This document shows positions 29,614 to 38,456 of a stretch of 64,000 bases of DNA, piece after piece. A program made the position numbers and the translations under genes. The stretch comes from Flavobacteriaceae bacterium (GTDB taxonomy: Bacteria; Bacteroidota; Bacteroidia; Flavobacteriales; Flavobacteriaceae): contig JAGYKX010000005.1 in NCBI GenBank assembly GCA_018401115.1, positions 744,001 through 808,000 of the forward strand. Reading direction: 5' to 3'. The notes beneath the pieces are model-generated. The model was not told the DNA's origin. It ran no database searches and saw only the letters and a list, made by a program, of their open reading frames with translations. Numbering within the stretch: position 1 is the stretch's first letter; each line of letters opens with the position of its first letter.

Positions 29614-30867
29614 GTGGCTACACCAAAAAAAGTTTCAATCATAGGTGGCGGAATTCAAGGACTATGTACCGCTTATTACCTCAACAAACAAGGCCTTGAA
29701 GTAAGCATTTTTGAACCAAAAACAGCAGAGACAGGTGCCTCATATGTAAATGCTGGCTACCTTACCCCCAGCCATATTATTCCATTAGCAGCTCCAGGAA
29801 TGATTGGCAAAGGATTAAAGTGGATGCTAAATTCAAGTAGTCCTTTTTATGTTAAACCAAGAATAGAGCGTAATTTCTTAAAGTGGTCATGGCGGTTTTA
29901 CAAATCGAGTACACTACAAAAAGTAACTGCCGCCATACCTGTAATAAAAGAGATAAACCTGCTCAGTGAACAGTGTTTCAAAGAAATTAAATTAGATGGT
30001 GATTTAGGAGACTTTCAATTGGACCATCATGGGCTACTCATGCTCTATAAAACAAAATCTGCAGCAAAGTCAGAAAATGAAGTGGCCAAAAAAGCGGCTA
30101 GCCTTGGCCTAAAGGTGAGCTATCTGGATCAGAAAAAATTAAATAACCTACAACCTCAACTAAGCGAAGACATTATAGGGGGTATATTGTATGACTGTGA
30201 CAGCCACACTACACCCACAGAAATAATGCCTAAGCTAAAAAAGAGACTCCAAGATTCTGGGGTCAAGTTCATCACAGAAAAAGTGTGCCGTTTTGAACAA
30301 AATAAAAATGAACTTACCGCTATTGTCACAAACAAAAACAAATACCCTACAGAAGAGGTCGTTATAGCTGCAGGAGCGTGGAGTGGCCAACTAGCCAAAC
30401 AGCTACACATAGATTTATCATTAGAGGCAGGAAAAGGTTACAGAATAGATGTTCACAGAGAGACCGGTATAAAAATACCCGCCATACTCATGGAAGCAAA
30501 AGTAGCCGTGACCCCAATGAAAGGATTTACACGTTTTGCAGGAACCATGGAATTATCCGGCATCAATACAACTATTAGGAAAGAGCGGGTCAATGCCATT
30601 GTTAAAGCAGCAGAGGCCTATTACCCTGGGCTTAAAATCACAGCTGCTGAAAAAGAGGCAGCCGCTTCAGGAATGCGTCCCGTTTCTCCAGACGGGCTTC
30701 CATACATTGGAAGGCCCAAAGCCATAAAAAATCTATGTTTCGCAACAGGTCATGCCATGATGGGATGGAGTCTTGGACCAGCCACAGGTAAATTAATTTC
30801 GGAAATTATTTTAAATAAAAAACCCAGTATGGATCTAACACCCTTTGATCCTAACCGAAAATTCTAA
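29614..30867 (+). CDS. DadA-like FAD-dependent D-amino acid dehydrogenase
   Basis: The 417-residue protein has an N-terminal FAD dinucleotide motif (IIGGGIQGLCTAYYL) and the DAO-family C-terminal segment (GMRPVSPDGLPYIGRP, ATGHAMMGWSLGPATGKL). It resembles DadA-type D-amino acid dehydrogenases, which pass electrons to the respiratory chain. In Bacteroidota such enzymes also occur in hydroxyproline breakdown. The start is GTG at 29614, because an in-frame TGA at 29605 excludes anything further upstream. It is monocistronic and convergent with the DUF1080 gene. Confidence 0.82.
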   Translation: MATPKKVSIIGGGIQGLCTAYYLNKQGLEVSIFEPKTAETGASYVNAGYLTPSHIIPLAAPGMIGKGLKWMLNSSSPFYVKPRIERNFLKWSWRFYKSSTLQKVTAAIPVIKEINLLSEQCFKEIKLDGDLGDFQLDHHGLLMLYKTKSAAKSENEVAKKAASLGLKVSYLDQKKLNNLQPQLSEDIIGGILYDCDSHTTPTEIMPKLKKRLQDSGVKFITEKVCRFEQNKNELTAIVTNKNKYPTEEVVIAAGAWSGQLAKQLHIDLSLEAGKGYRIDVHRETGIKIPAILMEAKVAVTPMKGFTRFAGTMELSGINTTIRKERVNAIVKAAEAYYPGLKITAAEKEAAASGMRPVSPDGLPYIGRPKAIKNLCFATGHAMMGWSLGPATGKLISEIILNKKPSMDLTPFDPNRKF

Positions 30868-30882
30868 TCCCTAGATCTAATT

Positions 30883-31629
30883 CTAATCTAGCGACCTAAT
30901 TTTAACTGCTTTAAACCATACCCCAGAACCGTGATCTTGTAGGGCTAAATATCCTTTATTGGCCTTACCATAGTCCGGGTAATCTGTCCATTTTCCGCTG
31001 TTTCTAAGCAGCTCCCATTCTGGTGTAAATTTATCAAAAGACACTATTAAAGCACCGTTTAGGTAATGAGACACCCTACCATGATCGAAAATAATACGAC
31101 TGCTATTCCATTCCCCTATGGCATTCAGGCGTTTGGCGTCGTTAGCAATATGCATGGCGTAATTTGCGCCTGTTTTTTGCCAATCTTCAATCGGTGAAGG
31201 AAATCCAACGTCATCCAAAAGCTGATACTCCGGTGCAGTCTGGTAGGGAGAATGATAAATGGTGTCTTCTATTACATGATAAAAAACACCGCTATTGCCT
31301 TCTGGACTTATTTTCCAAGACCAGGAAAGCTCAAAATTCTCATACATTTTAGAAGAAATAATATCACCTCCCACATCTCCAGCCAACCCTAAGCAACTGA
31401 TGATGCTATCAGAAATTTGCCAATTAGAAGGCAGTGAGGCTTGGTTATAGCCACGCCATTTTTCTGCAAACATTAAAGATTCCCAAGAATCATTTTCATT
31501 TAAATCTTCTACATCTGTTAAACCAACTTTGGGTTCAATATTAGAAAGAACAACTTTATTTTGATTGTTTTTACAACTGATTTGGCCTGCTAAAAGCAGC
31601 CCGATACCCCATAAATAAATCTTTTTCAT
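30883..31629 (-). CDS. DUF1080 (3-keto-disaccharide hydrolase family) lipoprotein
   Basis: The 248-residue protein has a lipoprotein signal (C19 followed by KNN). The body is a concanavalin-like jellyroll of the DUF1080 family: SWSWKISPEGNSGVFYHV, APEYQLLDD and NGALIVSFDK are family segments. Members act on 3-keto-glucosides in the periplasm or on the surface. The upstream gene encodes a Gfo/Idh/MocA oxidoreductase 3 nt away, a frequent partner, which suggests a shared role in oxidising and cleaving glycosides. Confidence 0.85.
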   Translation of the reverse strand: MKKIYLWGIGLLLAGQISCKNNQNKVVLSNIEPKVGLTDVEDLNENDSWESLMFAEKWRGYNQASLPSNWQISDSIISCLGLAGDVGGDIISSKMYENFELSWSWKISPEGNSGVFYHVIEDTIYHSPYQTAPEYQLLDDVGFPSPIEDWQKTGANYAMHIANDAKRLNAIGEWNSSRIIFDHGRVSHYLNGALIVSFDKFTPEWELLRNSGKWTDYPDYGKANKGYLALQDHGSGVWFKAVKIRSLD

Positions 31630-31632
31630 TAC

Positions 31633-33027
31633 TTATTTTTTTAATTTCATGTTTTTAGGATCCCATAAAATGGCCTTGTCCTGATAGTAACTGTCATTAC
31701 ATGCTAAGGCTGGTGCAGCTGCCCTGTAACCGAAAACAGCGTCTTCTACCACCGATTGTCCGCCTCTAATTGCAGTAAGCCAATTACCAAAATGATCGTG
31801 ATGTGCCCCTAGGTAACCTTTTTCTGCTTCATACACAATCTCCTCTTGAGGCTTCATTTTTTTTCTAGCAACTGTGTTAGAAAAACTACTATCTTTTGCT
31901 TGAGTAGCCAAATAGGGGTCTGTCTCAAAACTTTCTGCATTTCTCCTCACAATTACTTTATCCCATTGCACATCCATAGCGCCTTCACTACCAACAATGC
32001 GCAAATAAGTAGTTCCAGAGGTGCCATCTACAAAATTACATCTTAACGAGAGATTAAAAGCAGGGTGCTGCGGGGTTTCAGGATAGTCAAATACCCCTAA
32101 CATTACATCTGGCACCTCTCTCCCATCATTCCAGTATCTAAGGCCTCCGGAAGCGTAAATCTGATCAGGTCCATAAGAATTAGTGATAAAGTGTAAGCTA
32201 GAAAATAAGTGCACAAATAAATCTCCTGACATTCCTGTGCCGTAATCTCTGTAATTTCTCCATCTAAAAAAACGCATTGGATCAAAATCCCTCTTGTGGG
32301 TGTTACTCAAAAAAGTATCCCAATCTACAGTTTCAGTAGAAGCGTCTTCTGGGATATTGTATTGCCAAGCTCCTGTAGGGCTTCTTCTGGCCCAAAACCC
32401 TTCTGCATAATTAATATCTCCTATGGCACCTTGCGCCAATAGCTCTCTAGCTTTTTCATTTCCAAGAGAGGAAAGTCCCTGACTACCCACCATAAAAACT
32501 TTTCCAGTTTTTCTTTGTGCATTTATAACATCGTATCCTTCCTCCAAACTGTGAACCATAGGTTTTTCACAATACACATGTTTTCCAGCATACATAGCAT
32601 CTATAGAAATTTGCTTGTGCCAATGATCAGGTGTTCCAATAATAACTGCGTCTACCTCGGGAAGAGCGAGTATTTCCTTATAATCTCTTGTAGTGAAAAT
32701 GTCATTCCCCCATCTAGAGGTAGCCGTGTCCAAGTGACCTTGATATAGGTCACAAACAGCGACTAATTTCACACCAGCATGCGCTAAAACAGCATAGGTG
32801 TCTTGTGTTCCCATTCCCCCAGCCCCTATGAGAGCGATCTGGATTGTTGAATTTTTTGATAAAAGACCTGAGTTATAACTTCTTTTGAGCGTATGTATAG
32901 AACTTACAGATAGAAGTGAGGGGGTAGTAGCTAGCGCCATACTCCCTATGGAGAATTTTTGAACAAACTGCTTTCTACTCCACCCAAAACTAGAGGGAGC
33001 GTTTGATGATAGATTTGGTTTTTTCAT
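31633..33027 (-). CDS. Gfo/Idh/MocA-family oxidoreductase, exported
   Basis: The 464-residue protein begins with an export signal containing SRKQFVQKF, a twin-arginine-like motif in which Arg-Lys (R18, K19) replaces Arg-Arg. The NAD(P)-binding motif is GAGGMG (68-73), the catalytic Lys lies in EKPMVH, and a C-terminal beta-sheet domain follows. Such enzymes oxidise sugars, often at C3, and here the DUF1080 partner downstream supports periplasmic 3-keto-sugar chemistry. It is divergent from the carH-like gene, with a shared regulatory region of about 155 nt. Confidence 0.85.
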   Translation of the reverse strand: MKKPNLSSNAPSSFGWSRKQFVQKFSIGSMALATTPSLLSVSSIHTLKRSYNSGLLSKNSTIQIALIGAGGMGTQDTYAVLAHAGVKLVAVCDLYQGHLDTATSRWGNDIFTTRDYKEILALPEVDAVIIGTPDHWHKQISIDAMYAGKHVYCEKPMVHSLEEGYDVINAQRKTGKVFMVGSQGLSSLGNEKARELLAQGAIGDINYAEGFWARRSPTGAWQYNIPEDASTETVDWDTFLSNTHKRDFDPMRFFRWRNYRDYGTGMSGDLFVHLFSSLHFITNSYGPDQIYASGGLRYWNDGREVPDVMLGVFDYPETPQHPAFNLSLRCNFVDGTSGTTYLRIVGSEGAMDVQWDKVIVRRNAESFETDPYLATQAKDSSFSNTVARKKMKPQEEIVYEAEKGYLGAHHDHFGNWLTAIRGGQSVVEDAVFGYRAAAPALACNDSYYQDKAILWDPKNMKLKK

Positions 33028-33095
33028 AATACAAACTTGGTTGGTTGGTCGGTATTAAGTTATAAAAAATACGGCATAAAAAACTCCTGCACTTC

Positions 33096-33163
33096 CAAAA
33101 CATAATTATTGTTTAATATTAATTAAAAATAGATAAACAAATTAGATTAAAATTGTAACTTTG
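33096..33163. promoter_or_regulatory. Operator-like inverted repeat and promoter between the Gfo/Idh gene and carH-like gene
   Basis: TGTTTA (33110-33115) and TAAACA (33134-33139) form an inverted repeat with an 18-nt spacer. On the plus strand the right arm falls where the -33 box of the carH-like promoter should be, 16 nt before the -7 box TAACTTTG (33156-33163). On the minus strand a weaker -7-like TATGTTTT lies to the left (33097-33104). The same element, with the flank AATAGATAAACAAA, recurs at 59950-59979. Confidence 0.6.
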
Positions 33164-33183
33164 TTTAAGTTCAAAAAAATCAA

Positions 33184-34086
33184 ATGAGTTTAGTAAAAAA
33201 GACCTTTAGCATAAAAGATCTGGAAAATCTATCTGGGATAAAAGCCCATACCATAAGGATTTGGGAGAAAAGATACAACCTCCTTAGTCCTGAGCGCACC
33301 CAGACAAATATAAGAATGTATAGCCTTTTGAGTCTACAGAAACTCTTAAACATAACGCTATTGTATGAGAATGGACTGAAAATTTCAAAAATTGCTCAAC
33401 TAAAAAACGAAGAAATTCCTCTAAAAGTCAGGGAAATTATAGACGAGAAGTCCGTCAAAAACAATATGATGAATGCATTTAAGCTATCCATGATTAATTT
33501 TGACCAAAACTTGTTTTACAGCACTTACAACCAATTGGTGGTAGATTTAAGTTTTAGAGAAATTTTCAAAGAATATTTTATTCCACTACTTCAAGAATTG
33601 GGTTATTTGTGGCAATCTAATACCATTAGTACGACCCATGAGCATTTCATAACAAATTTAGTCAAGCAAAAGGTTTACACAAACACAGAAAAAGTACATA
33701 GGTCTGAATATGTGAACAACAAATCATTTGTACTGTTTTTACCTGAAAATGAGATTCACGAACTAGGCATTTTATATCTCAATTATGAATTGAATCTCAG
33801 GGGGTATAAAAGTATATTTTTAGGACAGAGTGTTCCTATAGAAAACTTAGAGCCTTTGATTGCCAGTAATGAGTTTGTTGAATTTATTGCTTATGTGACC
33901 GTAGAACCTTCAAAAGAGAAAATTGATAAATACTTACAAAAATTCAAAAAGAAAATATTAGATAAAAAAGACTGTAGGCTGTCTCTTTTGGGTTTTCAAA
34001 CGCAGTTTGTAGATCTAAATACTAAACCAGAAAACGTAGGTGTATACAGAGGTTTCGAAGATTTAATCGAAACCTTAAATTTATAA
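33184..34086 (+). CDS. CarH/LitR-like MerR-family regulator with a B12-binding photoreceptor domain
   Basis: The 300-residue protein has an N-terminal MerR helix-turn-helix (residues 7-75, SIKDLENLSGIKAHTIRIWE). A four-helix bundle follows, with the CarH signature Wx9EH (W143, E153, H154), and a Rossmann B12-binding domain with ExHxxG (E190, H192, G195). H192 would be the lower cobalt ligand. In CarH proteins adenosylcobalamin keeps the repressor tetrameric in the dark, and light releases it from DNA. Its position 3 nt upstream of crtI, in the same direction, implies control of carotenoid synthesis and of itself through the inverted repeat upstream. Confidence 0.88.
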   Translation: MSLVKKTFSIKDLENLSGIKAHTIRIWEKRYNLLSPERTQTNIRMYSLLSLQKLLNITLLYENGLKISKIAQLKNEEIPLKVREIIDEKSVKNNMMNAFKLSMINFDQNLFYSTYNQLVVDLSFREIFKEYFIPLLQELGYLWQSNTISTTHEHFITNLVKQKVYTNTEKVHRSEYVNNKSFVLFLPENEIHELGILYLNYELNLRGYKSIFLGQSVPIENLEPLIASNEFVEFIAYVTVEPSKEKIDKYLQKFKKKILDKKDCRLSLLGFQTQFVDLNTKPENVGVYRGFEDLIETLNL

Positions 34087-34089
34087 TAA

Positions 34090-35541
34090 ATGAAACATAT
34101 TAGCATAATAGGATCTGGTTTCTCTGCATTATCTGCCGCTTGTTATTTAGCAAAAGCAGGACACAGTGTAGATGTATACGAAAAAAATAATACGGTTGGC
34201 GGAAGAGCCAGACAATTAAAGAGGGAGGGCTTTACATTTGATATGGGACCAAGTTGGTACTGGATGCCTGATATTTTTGATAAGTTTTTTGTAGATTTTG
34301 ATCAAAAAACATCTGATTATTATCAGTTAGATAAGCTTAGTCCTGCTTATAAGGTGTATTTTAACCAAGGGGATTTAACCATTGGAGATAGTTTAGAGAA
34401 AATCATTCAAGCCTTTGAAGAAATTGAAGTGGGAAGTGGTGCTAAACTGGAGAAATTCATAGCGGAAGCACAAGACCATTACAGGATTGCAATAGATAAA
34501 ATAGTTTTAAGACCCGGTTTATCTCCACTCGAATTGGTTACGCCCGAAACCATTACTAGGGTAGATAGATTCTTCACAACAATCAGTCAAAGAGTAAGAA
34601 AAGATTTTAAGAATCCCAAATTAATAGCAACACTTGAGTTTCCAGTATTGTTTTTAGGAGCAAAACCTAATCAAACACCCTCTTTCTATAGTTTTATGAA
34701 TTTTGCGGATTTTGGTTTGGGCACTTGGCACCCTAAAGGTGGTATGTATGAGATTGTTTTGGCTATGGAAAAATTAGCGATTTCATTAGGAGTCAATATA
34801 AACACCAATAGTCCAGTAGATAAAATAATTGTAAAAAATAAGAAAGCTGTAGGAATTTCCGTGAAAGGAAAAGATATTATGTCTGATGTTGTATTGAGTG
34901 GTGCAGATTATCACCATTCAGAAACCTTATTAGACCCATCTTTCAGGCAGTATTCAGAGGCCTATTGGGATAAGAAAACCTTTGCCCCCTCCTCTCTACT
35001 ATTTTATGTAGGATTCAATGAGAGGGTGCCAAATGTGGAACACCATAACCTATTCTTTGATAGTGATTTCACAAAACATGCAGAAGAAATATACGACAAT
35101 GCTGTTTGGCCTTCTGATCCATTGTTTTACGCCAATTTCCCCTCCATTTCTGACCCTTCTATGGCCCCGGAAAATTGTGAAACAGGTTTTTTCTTAATTC
35201 CAATTGCTCCAGATTTAGAAGACAATGAATCGTTAAGAGCACAATATTTTGATAAAATAATGGACAGGTTTGAACTTAAAATTGGCAAAAACATTCGCAA
35301 AAATATTATCTTTAAAGATTCTTTTTGCGTGAAAGACTTTAAAGAAAGTTATAACTCATACAAAGGAAATGCCTATGGTATGGCCAACACTTTAATGCAG
35401 ACTGCTTTTTTAAGGCCAAAACTAAAAAGTAGTAAAGTGCGAAATTTATATTTCACAGGCCAACTTACGGTTCCAGGACCAGGTGTTCCACCAGCACTTA
35501 TTTCTGGAAAAATTGTGGCAGACCTTATTTCAAAAAAATAA
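34090..35541 (+). CDS. crtI: Phytoene desaturase CrtI
   Basis: The 483-residue FAD enzyme has the N-terminal dinucleotide motif GSGFSALSAACYL, VGGRARQLKREGFTFDMGPS, and the C-terminal CrtI signature FTGQLTVPGPGVPPALISGK. It introduces the double bonds that turn phytoene into lycopene at the membrane. It is the first biosynthetic gene of the operon, 3 nt after the carH-like gene and 5 nt before crtB. Confidence 0.93.
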   Translation: MKHISIIGSGFSALSAACYLAKAGHSVDVYEKNNTVGGRARQLKREGFTFDMGPSWYWMPDIFDKFFVDFDQKTSDYYQLDKLSPAYKVYFNQGDLTIGDSLEKIIQAFEEIEVGSGAKLEKFIAEAQDHYRIAIDKIVLRPGLSPLELVTPETITRVDRFFTTISQRVRKDFKNPKLIATLEFPVLFLGAKPNQTPSFYSFMNFADFGLGTWHPKGGMYEIVLAMEKLAISLGVNINTNSPVDKIIVKNKKAVGISVKGKDIMSDVVLSGADYHHSETLLDPSFRQYSEAYWDKKTFAPSSLLFYVGFNERVPNVEHHNLFFDSDFTKHAEEIYDNAVWPSDPLFYANFPSISDPSMAPENCETGFFLIPIAPDLEDNESLRAQYFDKIMDRFELKIGKNIRKNIIFKDSFCVKDFKESYNSYKGNAYGMANTLMQTAFLRPKLKSSKVRNLYFTGQLTVPGPGVPPALISGKIVADLISKK

Positions 35542-35546
35542 TACGG

Positions 35547-36398
35547 ATGAAAAGCCTATTTGACCAAGTCTCATATAGATGCAGTAAGCAAGTTACTGAA
35601 TCATATAGCACCTCATTTTCACTTGCCACTAAAATGCTAGATATTAGTATAAGGCAAGACATTTATAACATCTATGGTTTTGTGAGATTTGCAGACGAAA
35701 TTGTAGATAGTTTTCATGATTATGACAAGGCTTCTCTGTTTAAAAGATTTGAAAATGATCTAGCCAATGCTTTTAAAGAGAAGATCAGTCTAAACCCTAT
35801 TCTAAATGCTTTTCAACATACATTTCATAAGTACGAAATTCCTATGGATCTGGTTTCTGCCTTTATGAAAAGTATGAAAATGGATTTAACTAAAGAGGCT
35901 TATATTACAGAAGAAGAATACAAAGAATACATCTATGGCTCTGCAGATGTTGTAGGACTTATGTGCTTAAAGGTTTTTGTTAAAGGAAACATGGAACAGT
36001 ACAACAATTTAAAAGATGCCGCAATGGCTTTAGGGTCTGCCTTTCAAAAGGTAAACTTTCTCAGAGATCTTAAGGCAGACTTTGAAGGACTCAATAGAAC
36101 CTACTTTCCTAACACAAATCTAAAGGCCTTAGATGAAGCGGCAAAGGCGAGGATCATAGAAGAAATTCAAGAAGATTTTTCAAATGGATTGGCAGGAATA
36201 GTTTTACTTCCTAAAGAAGTGAAATTTGGGGTATATACTGCCTACATATATTATTATAAATTACTTAAGAAACTAAAGAACACGCCTCCATTAGAAATAA
36301 AAAACACTAGAATTAGGGTAGCTAATCATCAAAAGATTGGACTGTTGTTAAAATCTTATTTGAGTTGTAAATTTAACCTAGTTATTAAACCTTCATAA
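35547..36398 (+). CDS. crtB: Phytoene synthase CrtB
   Basis: The 283-residue protein has both Asp-rich substrate motifs of the squalene/phytoene synthase family: DEIVD (50-54) and DLKAD (174-178) followed by NRTYFP. The AYIYYYKLL helix and length also fit. It condenses two geranylgeranyl diphosphate molecules into phytoene. No geranylgeranyl diphosphate synthase gene lies in the cluster. Confidence 0.93.
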   Translation: MKSLFDQVSYRCSKQVTESYSTSFSLATKMLDISIRQDIYNIYGFVRFADEIVDSFHDYDKASLFKRFENDLANAFKEKISLNPILNAFQHTFHKYEIPMDLVSAFMKSMKMDLTKEAYITEEEYKEYIYGSADVVGLMCLKVFVKGNMEQYNNLKDAAMALGSAFQKVNFLRDLKADFEGLNRTYFPNTNLKALDEAAKARIIEEIQEDFSNGLAGIVLLPKEVKFGVYTAYIYYYKLLKKLKNTPPLEIKNTRIRVANHQKIGLLLKSYLSCKFNLVIKPS

Positions 36399-36408
36399 AT
36401 AAAAAAAA

Positions 36409-36855
36409 ATGCATCTACTTTATTGGATTTTATGCTTTATTGCTACGTTTTGTATTATGGAATTCATGGCTTGGTTCTCGCATAAATATATCATGCATGG
36501 GTTTTTATGGCATTTACATGAAGACCACCATAAAAAAGACCACGACAACTGGTTTGAGAGAAATGACACTTTCTTTATTTTTTATGCGGTCGTTAGTATG
36601 GGCTTTATAATAACTGCAGAAAACACTTCTTTTTGGCAAGGATGGCCCATTGGATTGGGTATTATGGCTTATGGTTTTACTTATTTCATGGTACACGACA
36701 TTTTTATACACCAACGCTTTAAATGGTTTAGAAACGCAAATAACAAATACGCAAAAGGAATTAGAAGGGCTCATAAAATTCACCACAAACATTTAGGAAA
36801 AGAACATGGAGAGTGCTTTGGAATGTTGTTTGTCCCCTTTAAATATTTCAAATAA
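36409..36855 (+). CDS. crtZ: Beta-carotene 3-hydroxylase CrtZ
   Basis: This 148-residue membrane protein of the fatty-acid hydroxylase superfamily has the di-iron histidine clusters HKYIMH (25-30), HLHEDHH (35-41), H96 and H101 (VHDIFIHQR), and HKIHHKH (122-128). The start M-HLLYWILCFIATF is membrane-spanning. It hydroxylates the beta-ring at C3, giving zeaxanthin from beta-carotene. Its presence implies that a lycopene cyclase exists elsewhere in the genome. Its stop overlaps the start of crtD (TAATG). Confidence 0.92.
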   Translation: MHLLYWILCFIATFCIMEFMAWFSHKYIMHGFLWHLHEDHHKKDHDNWFERNDTFFIFYAVVSMGFIITAENTSFWQGWPIGLGIMAYGFTYFMVHDIFIHQRFKWFRNANNKYAKGIRRAHKIHHKHLGKEHGECFGMLFVPFKYFK

Positions 36856-38333
36856 TGCAAAAAAAGGCCATTGTTATTGGCGCAGGTATAGCTGGATTAG
36901 CTTGTAGCTTAAGATTGCAAAAAAAAGGCTATCAGGTAACTGTTATTGAAAGAAATAGTTATACGGGTGGTAAAATGAATGTGCTGAAAAAAGATGGATA
37001 TAGATTTGATCTTGGTCCCTCATTATTTACTATGCCAGAATTGGTGGAATCTCTTTTTGAATTATTTGAAAAGCCAGTTGATAATTACTTTACTTATAAA
37101 AAAGAGTCTGTAATTTGTCATTATTTCTGGCCTGATGGAAGCTTCTTTAAGGCATCGGCGGAGCCAGAAAAATGGATCAAAGAAGCTGCAGATTTTTTCG
37201 AAACACCCTCAGAAATTTTAAAAGACTATTTAGATAATAGTGCCAAAAAATACGCTTTAACCGCTCCAATTTTCTTAGAAAAATCACTGCATGATTGGAA
37301 CACATACTTTAGTACTCATACACTAAAAGCTATTTTTAATTTAGGCGCTTTAGATCTATTTAGTTCACTAGACAAACACCATAAAAATATATTTACAAAT
37401 AAAAAGCTCATACAATATTTTAACAGGTTTGCCACCTATAATGGCTCCTCTCCCTTCAAGACTTCTGCTATTATGAGTATGATTCCTCATTTAGAAATGC
37501 ACAAAGGGACTTATTTCCCAACAGAGGGTATGCATGCTATAGGACAATCGCTTTTTCGATTGGCCAAAGATGTGGGAGTCCGTTTTCTACTTGAAACCCC
37601 CGTACTTAAAATTAATGTCAAAAACAATAGCGCAAAGGGGGTGGAAATATCCGTAAATGGAGAAAACCAACACTTAGAAGCAGACGTGGTAGTTTCCAAT
37701 GCAGATGTGTTTCACACCTATGAAAAACTACTTCCAACCATTCGAACACCTAAGAGAATTGTCCAAGAGGAGAGATCGAGTTCTGGGCTCATATTTTATT
37801 GGGGTATTGCTACCACTTTCCCTTCCTTAAACCTTCATAATATTTTTTTCAGTGATGACTATGAAAGTGAATTCAAAGAAATATTTGAAAAACACACCCT
37901 GCCTTCTGATCCAACAATTTATGTAAATATAAGTTCAAAGGAAAAACCTTCGGACGCCCCTGAAAATTGTGAAAATTGGTTTGTCATGGTCAACGCCCCA
38001 GCCAATAAAGGTCAGGACTGGGAAGATTTAAAACAAAAAATCAAGCATACAATTATCCAGAAATTATCTAATATATTGGGGGTTAATATATCTGACTATA
38101 TTGTCTGTGAAGAAATTCTAGACCCAATTGGTATAGAAAAAAGCACTAGTGCATACCAAGGTGCCCTTTACGGCACTTCAAGTAACGATCCTAAAGCAGC
38201 ATTTTTAAGACAATCTAATAAAAGCCATATTGATAATTTATTTTTTTGCGGTGGATCTGCACATCCTGGTGGTGGAATTCCGCTATGTCTTCAGTCTGCA
38301 AAAATTACGGCTGATCTAGTTCCAGCAATTTAA
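36855..38333 (+). CDS. crtD: CrtI-like carotenoid 3,4-desaturase CrtD
   Basis: The 492-residue protein is a second CrtI-family enzyme, with FAD motif GAGIAGLACSLRL, YTGGKMNVLKKDGYRFDLGPS, and C-terminal FFCGGSAHPGGGIPLCLQSAK. The SAHPGGGIP form is typical of 1-hydroxycarotenoid 3,4-desaturases (CrtD) and not of phytoene desaturases. In flavobacteria CrtD acts with CruF to make saproxanthin- and myxol-type end groups. The context with cruF downstream supports this role over that of a second phytoene desaturase. Confidence 0.85.
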   Translation: MQKKAIVIGAGIAGLACSLRLQKKGYQVTVIERNSYTGGKMNVLKKDGYRFDLGPSLFTMPELVESLFELFEKPVDNYFTYKKESVICHYFWPDGSFFKASAEPEKWIKEAADFFETPSEILKDYLDNSAKKYALTAPIFLEKSLHDWNTYFSTHTLKAIFNLGALDLFSSLDKHHKNIFTNKKLIQYFNRFATYNGSSPFKTSAIMSMIPHLEMHKGTYFPTEGMHAIGQSLFRLAKDVGVRFLLETPVLKINVKNNSAKGVEISVNGENQHLEADVVVSNADVFHTYEKLLPTIRTPKRIVQEERSSSGLIFYWGIATTFPSLNLHNIFFSDDYESEFKEIFEKHTLPSDPTIYVNISSKEKPSDAPENCENWFVMVNAPANKGQDWEDLKQKIKHTIIQKLSNILGVNISDYIVCEEILDPIGIEKSTSAYQGALYGTSSNDPKAAFLRQSNKSHIDNLFFCGGSAHPGGGIPLCLQSAKITADLVPAI

Positions 38334-38349
38334 TCCAAGACAATTAAAT

Positions 38350-38378
38350 TTTGTAGAAAATTTCATGATTTAAATTTG
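38350..38378 (+). promoter_or_regulatory. Possible internal promoter upstream of cruF
   Basis: TTTG (38350-38353), a 17-nt spacer and TAAATTTG (38371-38378) lie in the 123-nt gap between crtD and cruF. The spacer is slightly short. It would allow cruF to be expressed apart from the rest of the operon. Confidence 0.4.
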
Positions 38379-38456
38379 ATCCAATACCATAGAATGTTGC
38401 TAGAGTAAAAATTATTTAAAAATCACTAACTAAAATTAAGACAAAAAAAAACATAG

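Noticed and set aside
33033-33050. TTGGTTGGTTGGTCGG short tandem repeat in the leader of the Gfo/Idh gene
   Set aside because: It is only three to four copies of a tetranucleotide; nothing links it to a function.
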